Assembly: GCA_963779685.1 (NCBI GenBank)
Contig: CAVZZG010000003.1
Span: 248,001 to 312,000, forward strand
Source of the DNA: CAVZZG01 sp963779685
GTDB lineage: Bacteria; Actinomycetota; Thermoleophilia; Gaiellales; F1-60-MAGs149
Direction of reading: 5' to 3'
DNA length: 64,000 bases
In this document: piece by piece, positions 55,385 through 62,899 of the stretch
Position numbering within the stretch: position 1 is the stretch's first letter
How the letters are laid out: each line of letters opens with the position of its first letter
Made by a program: the position numbers and the translations under genes
Notes under the pieces: model-generated
The model's database searches: none
Told to the model about the DNA's origin: nothing
What the model saw: the letters and a program-made list of their open reading frames with translations, nothing else

Positions 55385-57193
55385 ATGACGTCGGAACGGA
55401 CACTGGTCGTCGCCGTCTCCGGGCTGGTGGCCGGCATCGTGCTCAGCATCTCGGGCGCCGGACAGGCGGCCTCGTGGATCTGGGCCGCGACCATTCTCCT
55501 CGTCCTCATCCCGGAGGCCATCGGCGTGGCCCGCTCGCTGCTGCACGGCGACGTCGGGGTCGACGCGGTCGCCGTCCTCGCCATGGCGGGAGCGCTGGCG
55601 GTCGGCGAGGAGCTTGCCGGCGCCGTCGTCGCGCTGATGCTGACCGGAGGCAACGCGCTCGAGCGGTCGGCCGTGCGGCGGGCTCGGCGGGAGCTGACGG
55701 CATTGACGGAGCGAGCGCCGCGGATCGCGCATCGCTTCCGCGGCGATGCCGTCGACGAGGTCGATATCGGCGAGGTCGTCCCGGGTGACGAGCTCCTCGT
55801 GCGCTCCGGGGACGTCGTGCCGGTGGACGGCGTCGTGGACGGCGGGAGCGTGACGCTCGACACGTCGGCCCTGACGGGCGAGCCGCTGCCGCGGCTGGTG
55901 CCGCCTGGGGAGACGATCGCGAGCGGCGTCGTGAACGCCGGCACGCCGTTCCGGCTGCGGGCCACCCGAGCAGCAGCGGACAGTGCCTACGCGGCGGTCG
56001 TGCGCCTCGTGCAGGCCGCGGAGACGCAGCGGGCCCCGTTCGTCCGGCTCGCCGACCAGTACGCCATCGTCTTCCTCGCGATCACCGTGGTCCTCGCCGG
56101 CATCGCGTGGCTGGGGTCGGGCGATCCGGTGCGGGCCGTGGCGGTGCTCGTGGTCGCCACGCCATGCCCGCTGATCCTCGCTGCACCGATCGCGCTGATC
56201 GCCGGCGTATCACGGGCGGCCAAGGCCGGTATCGTGGTCAAGGGCGGCGCGGTCATCGAGCGGCTCGCGAGCGTTCGCGCCGTGCTGCTGGACAAGACCG
56301 GCACCGTGACCCGCGGGGCCCCCGAGCTGATCGGCGTCCTCGCCCTGAACGGTGCCGACGCCGACGCGCTGCTGCGGAGCGCGGCGTCGCTCGACCAGCA
56401 CTCTCCGCATGTCGCCGCCGAGGCGATCGTGCACGGCGCCGAGGCCCGCGGGATCCAACTCGGCCCGGCGGTCGACGTCGAGGAGACGGCCGGCGAGGGG
56501 ATCGTCGGGACGGTCGACGGCCGGCGGGTCGTCGTCGGACGATCCGCGTTCGTGACCAGGGTGGCGGGCGTCATCCTGCCGGCCGCGCCGGCCGCGCCGG
56601 GCGAGGCCCGCGTCCATGTCGCGATCGACGGCCGGCCGGCCGGGACGCTGATCCTGGCCGATCGGGTGCGCGACGACGCGGCGTCGCTGGTCGTCGCCCT
56701 ACGCGCCGCAGGTGTGCGTCACGTCGCGCTCGTCACCGGCGACGACGACGACGTCTCCCAGCAGATCGGCACGGCGATCGGGGTGGACTCCGTGTACTCC
56801 GAGCAGCGCCCTGAAGACAAGGTCGCCGTGGTCGAGTCGGTCCGTCTGAAGGCGGGCTCGGTGCTGATGGTCGGCGACGGCGTCAACGATGCCCCGGCGC
56901 TCGCGAGGGCCGACGTGGGTATCGCCATGGGCTCGGCCGGGGCGACCGTCGCCTCCGAGACCGCCGACGCGGTGATCATGGATGACCGCGTCGACCGGGT
57001 CGCCAACGCCCTGGCGATCGGGCGCCGGTCGATGGGAATCGCCCGTCAGAGCGTGCTGTTCGGGATCGGCCTGTCACTGGTTGCCATGGCCTTCGCGGCG
57101 GCCGGGTTCCTCGCCCCGGTCGAAGGCGCGCTGCTGCAGGAACTGATCGACGTTGCGGTGATCCTGAACGCGCTGCGGGCACTCCGTCCCTGA
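55385..57193 (+). CDS. P1B-type (heavy-metal) P-type ATPase, divergent
   Basis: 603 residues from ATG 55385. Actuator: TGEPLP-type (LDTSALTGEPLPRLV), phosphorylation DKTGTVTRG, GDGVNDAPALARADVGIAMG hinge. The metal-site motif before M6 is ATPCPLIL, with TPC where most P1B enzymes have CPC, and the HP dipeptide of the N domain is replaced (HSPHVAAEA). No N-terminal metal-binding domain; the first 100 residues give four TM helices. It pumps a metal ion, likely out, but the ion cannot be named. Lies inside the stress island; DosR regulons often include a CtpF-like pump. Confidence 0.88.
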   Translation: MTSERTLVVAVSGLVAGIVLSISGAGQAASWIWAATILLVLIPEAIGVARSLLHGDVGVDAVAVLAMAGALAVGEELAGAVVALMLTGGNALERSAVRRARRELTALTERAPRIAHRFRGDAVDEVDIGEVVPGDELLVRSGDVVPVDGVVDGGSVTLDTSALTGEPLPRLVPPGETIASGVVNAGTPFRLRATRAAADSAYAAVVRLVQAAETQRAPFVRLADQYAIVFLAITVVLAGIAWLGSGDPVRAVAVLVVATPCPLILAAPIALIAGVSRAAKAGIVVKGGAVIERLASVRAVLLDKTGTVTRGAPELIGVLALNGADADALLRSAASLDQHSPHVAAEAIVHGAEARGIQLGPAVDVEETAGEGIVGTVDGRRVVVGRSAFVTRVAGVILPAAPAAPGEARVHVAIDGRPAGTLILADRVRDDAASLVVALRAAGVRHVALVTGDDDDVSQQIGTAIGVDSVYSEQRPEDKVAVVESVRLKAGSVLMVGDGVNDAPALARADVGIAMGSAGATVASETADAVIMDDRVDRVANALAIGRRSMGIARQSVLFGIGLSLVAMAFAAAGFLAPVEGALLQELIDVAVILNALRALRP

Positions 57194-57194
57194 C

Positions 57195-57207
57195 TGCGGG
57201 AAACCAC
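57195..57207. promoter_or_regulatory. Candidate operator TGCGGGAAACCAC before usp
   Basis: Left arm and spacer of the recurrent palindrome, about 40 bp before the usp start at 57245; the right arm is imperfect. Confidence 0.4.
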
Positions 57208-57244
57208 CGATGTCCGCGCCGGGCCGCTGCCGGAGAATGCCGGT

Positions 57245-57676
57245 ATGACACGGATCGTGGTCGGCATCGACGGCTCTCCCGGCAGCGCACGCGCCCTCGC
57301 ATGGGCGATCGAGGAGGCCCGTCACCGAAACGCCATCCTCACCGCCGTTCACGCGTGGTCCGTGCCGTCGCCGGTCGTCGGTGCTGCGGGAGTCGGCATG
57401 GTGCCGGTGCCCGACACCGACCGGGATGCCCTGGAAGCCTCCTCCGCTGCCGTCCTGGACGAGGCACTGGCGGCGCTCCCAGCCGACGTCGAGTGCGAGC
57501 GAGTGGCGGCCGAAGGGCCGCCCGTCGAGGCACTCGTGTCCACCGCGCAAGCCGGCGACCTGATCGTCGTCGGGACGCGAGGGCACGGCGACCTTGCATC
57601 GTTCGTCCTCGGGTCCGTCAGCCACGAGTGCGCGCGGCGTGCGCCGTGCCCGGTCGTGGTGGTGCCGGACCGCTGA
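57245..57676 (+). CDS. Universal stress protein (UspA family)
   Basis: 143 residues. MTRIVVGIDGSPGSARALAWAIEEARHRNAILTAVHAW is a classic UspA start and LIVVGTRGHGDLASFVLGSVSHECARRAPCPVVVVPD its ATP-binding end. ATG 57245 follows a copy of the palindrome; a strong hairpin ends the gene. Confidence 0.92.
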   Translation: MTRIVVGIDGSPGSARALAWAIEEARHRNAILTAVHAWSVPSPVVGAAGVGMVPVPDTDRDALEASSAAVLDEALAALPADVECERVAAEGPPVEALVSTAQAGDLIVVGTRGHGDLASFVLGSVSHECARRAPCPVVVVPDR

Positions 57677-57744
57677 AGTCCGAGCGGTCCCCGTCAGGGG
57701 CCCCTCCCGCTTCCCGCCACCGGCGGGGACCGCTCTCGGACTTC
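57675..57744 (+). terminator. Terminator-like long hairpin after usp
   Basis: Arms 57675-57693 and 57724-57744 pair over about 19 bp with a 2-nt bulge (GAAGTCCGAG... and its complement). It starts right at the usp stop codon. No T-run. Confidence 0.6.
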
Positions 57745-57820
57745 GAGCTGATATTTCACCGCGCCGCCGTGGATCGAGGCTTGAGATGATCGCGGCGTAG
57801 CTCTCGCGAAAGGTGCAGCG

Positions 57821-58093
57821 GTGCTGTTCATGGTCATCGAGCGGTTCAGGAACCGCGATCCACGTCCGGTGTACGCGCACGTGCGGGAGCACGGTCGCGG
57901 CCTGCCCGACGGTCTTCGCTACGTCGACAGCTGGATCGAGCCCAGCTTCGAGCGGTGCTTCCAGCTGATGGAGTGCGACGATGCGAGCCTGCTGCAGCAG
58001 TGGGTGCTGCACTGGCAGGGCCTGGTCGACTTCGAGATCGTGCCGGTGGTGCCGTCAGCCCGCACGACCGACGTCGTCGGCGGCGCCGGCTGA
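57821..58093 (+). CDS. DUF3303-family small protein
   Basis: 90 residues from GTG 57821. MVIERFRNRDPRPVYAHVREHGRGLPDGLRYVDSWIEPSFERCFQLMECDD, a form seen in the DUF3303 group (possibly ferredoxin-like fold). Ends with WQGLVDFEIVPVVPS. No known role. Its 3' end overlaps the minus-strand usp by 39 bp. Confidence 0.7.
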   Translation: MLFMVIERFRNRDPRPVYAHVREHGRGLPDGLRYVDSWIEPSFERCFQLMECDDASLLQQWVLHWQGLVDFEIVPVVPSARTTDVVGGAG

Positions 58094-58531
58094 GCGAGCC
58101 GCCGGTACGACGATCACTGGGCAGTGGGCGGTGGCCGCCACCCGGCTGCTGACCGAGCCGAAGGCGGCGCGGCTGACACGACCGGAACCGCGCCGGCCGA
58201 CCACGATCAGGTCGGCACCGAGTTCCTCTGCCGCCGCCACGAGGGCGCTGCCGATGGAGCCGCCGGTGCGGCGTTCGTCGACCGTCACCGCTGCGCCCTG
58301 CGCGGTCGCGGCCGCTGCGGCGGCGGCGCTCATGTCCGCGGCCGCAGCCGTCAGCGACGCATCCACCGCTGCCCTGTCGACGACGTCGAGCAGCGAAGCC
58401 GGCAGCACCACGACGGCGAGCACGACGACGCGGCCGCCGCCCGCGACCGCGAGCTCGCCCGCGAGTGCTGCTGCTCGGGTCGCCTCCTCCGAGCCGTCGG
58501 CGCCGACGAGGGTGATGCGTGGAAGCGGCAT
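58055..58531 (-). CDS. Universal stress protein (UspA family)
   Basis: 158 residues: ITLVGADGSEEATRAAALAGELAV start, LIVVGRRGSGRVSRAAFGSVSSRVAATAHCPVIVVPAARS end with the G-x2-G-x9-S motif. Alanine-rich helical middle. Separate start from the next minus-strand usp genes, with a strong hairpin at 58544-58585 between them. Confidence 0.88.
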   Translation of the reverse strand: MPLPRITLVGADGSEEATRAAALAGELAVAGGGRVVVLAVVVLPASLLDVVDRAAVDASLTAAAADMSAAAAAAATAQGAAVTVDERRTGGSIGSALVAAAEELGADLIVVGRRGSGRVSRAAFGSVSSRVAATAHCPVIVVPAARSAGAADDVGRAG

Positions 58532-58543
58532 GCCGTCAGCATG

Positions 58544-58585
58544 ACGCAGGCCCCCGGGGTGGGTGGAACCGCCGGGGGCCTGCGT
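58544..58585 (-). terminator. Terminator-like perfect hairpin
   Basis: ACGCAGGCCCCCGG (58544-58557) and its exact complement (58572-58585) make a 14-bp stem with a 14-nt loop, 18 bp beyond the stop of the minus-strand usp at 58604. Position suits the end of the 59433-58604 transcript. Confidence 0.65.
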
Positions 58586-58603
58586 ACGCCGGGTGCGAGA
58601 GTC

Positions 58604-59047
58604 TCAGACCCGGGCGTGCTCTCGAGCGTCGCGGGTGGTGACGATGGTCACCGGCACCGTCGACTTCTTCATCAGTGCGCGCGACACCGAGCCGACCAGG
58701 GCGCCCTGGATCGATCCGTATCCGCGAGAGCCGCAGACGATCAGGTCGGCGCCGAGTTCGGTTGCGCAGCGGACGATCTCCGAGGCCGGGTCGCCGTTCA
58801 GTGCGTAGGCCGTCACCTCGAGCCCTGCGGCGCGGACGGTCTCGGCGGCAGCGGCGGCGATGTGCTCTGCGCCGTGGGGCTCCTCGACCTCGTTGACCGG
58901 CGGGGCAGCGCCCTTGCCGCCGGCGCGGGCGTGATGCACCGACACTGCGGCGACCGCCGCCTCGTTCTCCTTCGCCAGCTCGATGGCGAGGTCGACGGCA
59001 CCGCCGGCCTCCTGCGAGCCGTCTGTGGCCACCAGGATCAGCTTCAT
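58604..59047 (-). CDS. Universal stress protein (UspA family)
   Basis: 147 residues from ATG 59047, with GAGGAGAACC as ribosome site on the minus strand. MKLILVATDGSQEAGGAVDLAIELAKENEAAVAAVSVHHAR and LIVCGSRGYGSIQGALVGSVSRALMKKSTVPVTIV. Its ATG overlaps the previous usp stop (ATGA), so coupled. Confidence 0.92.
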   Translation of the reverse strand: MKLILVATDGSQEAGGAVDLAIELAKENEAAVAAVSVHHARAGGKGAAPPVNEVEEPHGAEHIAAAAAETVRAAGLEVTAYALNGDPASEIVRCATELGADLIVCGSRGYGSIQGALVGSVSRALMKKSTVPVTIVTTRDAREHARV

Positions 59048-59433
59048 TTCGGTTCTCCTCTCACGACCATGACCGGGCGGTCGGCCTTCGCAACCACCCC
59101 GGACGCCACGCTGCCGAGGATCGCTGTCCCGACCGCCGAGCGCCCATGCGTGCCGACCACGATCAGGTCGGCGTCGATCTCCCGCGCCGTGTCGGCGATT
59201 TCGCTCGCGGCGTTCCCGAACCGGTTCAGCGGGGTCGTCGGCACGTACATCCGGTTCGCTTCCTTGGCCGCCAGCTGGGCCGCCATCTGAAGTCTGGGAC
59301 TGGATGTCGTGACCGAGTCGTCCACGCTCAGGATCGAGAGCGTCGCGTGCGTCGCCTTCGCGAGGGAAACGGCAGCCTCGAACGCCTTGTGGGCGTTCGG
59401 CGAGCCATCCGTTGCGAGGAGGATCGATCGCAT
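59044..59433 (-). CDS. Universal stress protein (UspA family)
   Basis: 129 residues from ATG 59433: MRSILLATDGSPNAHKAFEAAVSLAKATHATLSIL and LIVVGTHGRSAVGTAILGSVASGVVAKADRPVMVV. Shorter than usual but all motifs present. First gene of the two-usp minus transcript; a palindrome lies 60 bp upstream at 59491. Confidence 0.9.
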   Translation of the reverse strand: MRSILLATDGSPNAHKAFEAAVSLAKATHATLSILSVDDSVTTSSPRLQMAAQLAAKEANRMYVPTTPLNRFGNAASEIADTAREIDADLIVVGTHGRSAVGTAILGSVASGVVAKADRPVMVVRGEPK

Positions 59434-59490
59434 GCTCGAAGGATCTCTCCGGTATGGCCGACCGCCATCCGGGCGATGCCGACGGCCGAG

Positions 59491-59505
59491 CGCGGGTTTC
59501 CCGCA
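59491..59505. promoter_or_regulatory. Palindrome CGCGGG-TTT-CCCGCA between usp and FAD oxidase genes
   Basis: One mismatch in the first base from the coxB copy; arms CGCGGG/CCCGCA. Lies 58 bp before the usp start (minus) and 71 bp before the FAD oxidase start (plus). Confidence 0.5.
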
Positions 59506-59575
59506 CCGGGGCCCGCTCGTCGCGCGCTGGTTGCGGGTAGCGCGCACGGGCCCGGCGGTCGCTACGCTCGCCCGT

Positions 59576-60748
59576 ATGGGAGACCACGCAGACATCGTCG
59601 TGATCGGTGCCGGCATCTTCGGCGCCGCCACGGCGCACGCGCTCTGTCGCGACCACCAGGGCCGCGTGGTGCTGATCGACCGCACCGCGCCGGCGGCCGG
59701 CGACTCGGGTCGCTCGTTCTCGATGGTGCGACGCCACTACTCGAACGCCGTCACGGCCCGGCTCGCCATGGCCGGTTCGCGGACCATCATGAACTGGGCC
59801 GACGAGGTCGGCGTCGCCGATGCGGGGTACGTGGAGTGCGGTTACCTGTTGACGGTGCCCGACGCGCTCGTCACGGCCTGCCGCGGCAACGTCGAGATGC
59901 TGAAGGGGCTTGGTCTCGACACGTCGTTCCTCGAGCCGCACGAGATCGCCGCGATCGAACCCGAGCTGTCGCTCGATGGCGTCGCCGGGGCCGCCTACGA
60001 GCCCGACGGCGGCTTCGCCGATGCCCAGAAGATGTGCCTGGGCTGGTTCGCAGCGGGCATGCGGAACGGACTCGAGGGGCGTCTCGGCAGCGACGTGCGA
60101 CGACTGCGAGTGGCGGGCGGCAAGGTCACCGGCGTCGAGACCGATGCGGGGTTCGTCGCCGCCGACCGGGTCGTGCTCGCGACTGGCGCCTGGGGGAATG
60201 ACCTGCTGCGCGAGCACGGCGCGGAGGTCCCGATTTCGCTGAAGCGGCTACAAGTGGCGGTCGTGCGCCAGCCGATCGGCGGTCCGTTGCCCACGGCGGT
60301 CTGCTCCGACGCGGTCACGAACGTCGTCGTGAGGCCCGACCGCGGCCGCCAGTTCTGCGCCGTGGCCTACTTCGGGGACGAGCCGCTCGATCGGGCGGAC
60401 GAGTGCGACCACGGCCTCTCGGCCGGATACGAAGCTGTCGTCCGCAGGGCGGTCGCCGCGCGATATCCGCGCCTCGGCGGTTTCGACCTCGTCCGCGGGT
60501 TCGCCGGCCCCTACGACTACACGCCCGACTGGAACCCGATCCTGGGATGGTGCCCGGGAATCGAGGGGCTGTACCTCGCCCTCGGCTGGTCAGGGCACGG
60601 GTTCAAGCTGTCGCCGGCAGTGGGCGAGGTCGTCGCCGCCGAGGTCACGGGCCGCCCATCGCCGATCGACGTGGCCGATCTCCGGCCGACGCGGTTCGCC
60701 GAGGGACGCCTGCTTCGACTGGCGTACGGGCCCGGCGCGCGGGCCTGA
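59576..60748 (+). CDS. FAD-dependent amine/amino-acid oxidoreductase (DAO family)
   Basis: 390 residues from ATG 59576. DIVVIGAGIFGAATAHAL is the FAD (GxGxxG) dinucleotide fold, LIDRTAPAAGDSGRSFSMVRRHYSN the second FAD segment, and RVVLATGAWGNDLLREHGAEVPISLKRLQVAVV with GFAGPYDYTPDWNPILGWCPGIEGLYLALGWSGHGFKLSPAVGEVVAAEV the DAO C-terminus. Resembles sarcosine or pipecolate oxidases. With the ALDH7 gene 0.6 kb away on the other strand, pipecolate oxidation is a possible role (inference). Confidence 0.85.
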   Translation: MGDHADIVVIGAGIFGAATAHALCRDHQGRVVLIDRTAPAAGDSGRSFSMVRRHYSNAVTARLAMAGSRTIMNWADEVGVADAGYVECGYLLTVPDALVTACRGNVEMLKGLGLDTSFLEPHEIAAIEPELSLDGVAGAAYEPDGGFADAQKMCLGWFAAGMRNGLEGRLGSDVRRLRVAGGKVTGVETDAGFVAADRVVLATGAWGNDLLREHGAEVPISLKRLQVAVVRQPIGGPLPTAVCSDAVTNVVVRPDRGRQFCAVAYFGDEPLDRADECDHGLSAGYEAVVRRAVAARYPRLGGFDLVRGFAGPYDYTPDWNPILGWCPGIEGLYLALGWSGHGFKLSPAVGEVVAAEVTGRPSPIDVADLRPTRFAEGRLLRLAYGPGARA

Positions 60749-60754
60749 CCGGCC

Positions 60755-61375
60755 TTGCAGCTGGCCGTCGTCGCCCTCGTCATCGTCGTCGTCAACATGC
60801 TGCCGGCGTTTGCGCCGCCGACCTGGGCGATCCTCGTGCTCGTCCAGGTGCGCTACGGCTATCCGACCGCAGTGCTGGTGGTGATCGGGGCATGCGCCGC
60901 CGCCACCGGTCGAGCCCTCCTCGCATTGGGCGCCCGCCGCGTCCGGCACTGGGTGTCGCCGCAACGGCTCGAATCGCTCGAGGCCGCCAAGGGCCTGCTG
61001 GAGGCGCGGCGGGCAACCGCGATCGGGGCGCTCGCCCTGTTCCTGGTGTCGCCGCTGCCCTCCGGCCAGCTCTTCGTCGCCGCGGGCCTGCTCGACCTCC
61101 GGCTCCCGCCGCTGATAGCGGCCTTCCTGGTGGGGCGCCTGTTCAGCTACACGATCTACCTGACTGCAGCATCGGCGGCCGCGGCGACCGTCGACCAGTT
61201 GATCGGCAAGGGCGTGTCCTCGTGGGTCGTCGTCGTGGTGCAGATCGCCCTGTTCGGGCTGGTGATCGTGCTGGCGCGGGTCGACTGGGTGCGGGTCGCG
61301 AAGCGGCTCGCGCCGAAGCCGGAGGCGGAGCCCGGGTCAGCCGACGTCGAAGACGATGCCCTGGGCGAGCGGTAG
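60755..61375 (+). CDS. DedA/SNARE-associated-like membrane protein
   Basis: 206 residues, TTG 60755 start, about 5 TM helices (VVALVIVVVNMLPAFAPPTWAILVLVQVRYGY, and ALALFLVSPLPSGQLFVAAGLLDLRLPPLIAAFLVGRLFSYTIYL). The SPLPSGQLFVAAG..R.FSYT stretch is like the VTT/DedA domain end. Function not known; perhaps a lipid carrier-like membrane protein. Six bp after the oxidase; the 3' end overlaps the ALDH gene by 39 bp. Confidence 0.6.
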   Translation: MQLAVVALVIVVVNMLPAFAPPTWAILVLVQVRYGYPTAVLVVIGACAAATGRALLALGARRVRHWVSPQRLESLEAAKGLLEARRATAIGALALFLVSPLPSGQLFVAAGLLDLRLPPLIAAFLVGRLFSYTIYLTAASAAAATVDQLIGKGVSSWVVVVVQIALFGLVIVLARVDWVRVAKRLAPKPEAEPGSADVEDDALGER

Positions 61376-62842
61376 GTCGTGCGAGTAGTTGATCGTGGCG
61401 GTCTGGCGGCGCATGTAGGCCTTCCACGCGTCGGAGCCCGACTCCCGGCCGCCGCCGGTCTCCTTCTCGCCGCCGAAGGCCCCGCCGATCTCGGCTCCCG
61501 AGGGTCCGATGTTGACGTTGGCGATGCCGCAGTCGGAGCCGGCCGCAGACAGGAAGCGCTCGCTCTCGCGCAGGTCGCTGGTGAAGATGCAGCTCGACAG
61601 GCCCTGAGGCACCCCGTTGTGGAGCGCGAGCGCCTCGCCGAGGTCGTCGTACCCGACGGCGTAGAGGATCGGCGCGAACGTCTCCTCGGCCACCACGTCA
61701 GTCTGGCCTGGCATCGCCACGAGGGCGGGGGAGACGTAGTAGGCATCCGGCCACTGCTCGGCGAGCACCCGCTCGCCACCGGCGACGACGCCACCCGCAG
61801 CCCGCGCACGGTCGAGCGATGCCTGCATGCGCTCGTAGGACTCGCGGTTCACGAGCGGCCCGAGCAGCGTGCCGGCCTCCCGGGGATCGCCGATCCGGAC
61901 GCTGGCGTACGCGCGCTCGAGGCGCGGCAGCAGCTCGTCGCGGACGCTCTCGTGCACGATCAGGCGCCGCAGCGTCGTACACCGCTGGCCCGCGGTACCG
62001 ACGGCGGCGAACACGATCGCCCGTACCGCCAGCTCCAGGTCGGCGCTCGGGGTGACGATCATCGCGTTGTTGCCGCCGAGCTCGAGCAGGCTGCGCCCGA
62101 GGCGAGCGGCGACCCTCGGCGCCAGTGCCCGTCCCATCGCGGTCGACCCGGTGGCGGAGATGAGCGGCAGGCGGGCGTCATCGGCAAGCTGCACCGCCCG
62201 GTCGGCACCGCCGACCACGACCTCCAGCAGCCCGTCCGGGATCCCGCCGAGGCGCTCGCCGGCGCGACGCAGCAGCGCCTGGCAGGCCAGCGCGGTCAGT
62301 GGCGTGCGCTCCGACGGCTTCCACACCACCGGGTCGCCGCAGACCAGCGCGAGCGCCGTGTTCCAGCTCCAGACCGCGACCGGGAAGTTGAATGCCGTCA
62401 CGACACCCACCGGCCCCAGTGGATGCCAGCTCTCGAGCATCCGGTGGCCGGGACGCTCGGAGGCGATCGTGAGCCCGTACAGCTGCCGGGAGAGCCCCAC
62501 CGCGAGGTCGCAGATGTCGATCATCTCCTGCACCTCGCCCAGGCCCTCCTGAACGATCTTGCCCGTCTCGAGCGTCACGAGCGCGCCGAGATCCTCCTTC
62601 GCCGCCCGCAGCTCCTCGCCCAGGAGCCGAACGAGCTCGCCCCGGTGTGGCGCCGGCAGGTCGCGCCAGTCAGCGAAGGCCGCCGTGGCGCGACCGATGG
62701 CCGCGCTGGTATCGGCTGCGGACGACCGCGACAGGCGGGCCACCACCTCGCCGTTGATGGGCGTCCGCACCTCGAGATCGCCCGTCCGGAGCGCGTCCGC
62801 ATCGAGGCCGAGGTTGGTCAGGATCGCGTCGGAATCGGTCAT
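61337..62842 (-). CDS. Aldehyde dehydrogenase, ALDH7-like (2-aminoadipate semialdehyde type)
   Basis: 501 residues from ATG 62842. FNFPVAVWSWNTALALVCGDPVVWKPSE is the cofactor region, LLELGGNNAMIV the Glu motif, GTAGQRCTTLRR the nucleophile cysteine, and AEETFAPILYAVGY a typical end. The GGNNAMIV and QRCTTLRRL forms are those of antiquitin/ALDH7 enzymes (aminoadipate semialdehyde). So lysine or pipecolate breakdown is likely. NAD+ preference is inferred. Convergent with the DedA-like gene. Confidence 0.9.
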   Translation of the reverse strand: MTDSDAILTNLGLDADALRTGDLEVRTPINGEVVARLSRSSAADTSAAIGRATAAFADWRDLPAPHRGELVRLLGEELRAAKEDLGALVTLETGKIVQEGLGEVQEMIDICDLAVGLSRQLYGLTIASERPGHRMLESWHPLGPVGVVTAFNFPVAVWSWNTALALVCGDPVVWKPSERTPLTALACQALLRRAGERLGGIPDGLLEVVVGGADRAVQLADDARLPLISATGSTAMGRALAPRVAARLGRSLLELGGNNAMIVTPSADLELAVRAIVFAAVGTAGQRCTTLRRLIVHESVRDELLPRLERAYASVRIGDPREAGTLLGPLVNRESYERMQASLDRARAAGGVVAGGERVLAEQWPDAYYVSPALVAMPGQTDVVAEETFAPILYAVGYDDLGEALALHNGVPQGLSSCIFTSDLRESERFLSAAGSDCGIANVNIGPSGAEIGGAFGGEKETGGGRESGSDAWKAYMRRQTATINYSHDLPLAQGIVFDVG

Positions 62843-62899
62843 CCCTGGATCGTTGCATGCCCGCACGGTCGCGACCGGCGGTCGTACACTGGCCCGGCC

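Noticed and set aside
58544..58585. Hairpin as riboswitch for the usp at 58531
   Set aside because: It is a simple perfect stem at the end of the 58604 gene; no aptamer-like structure.
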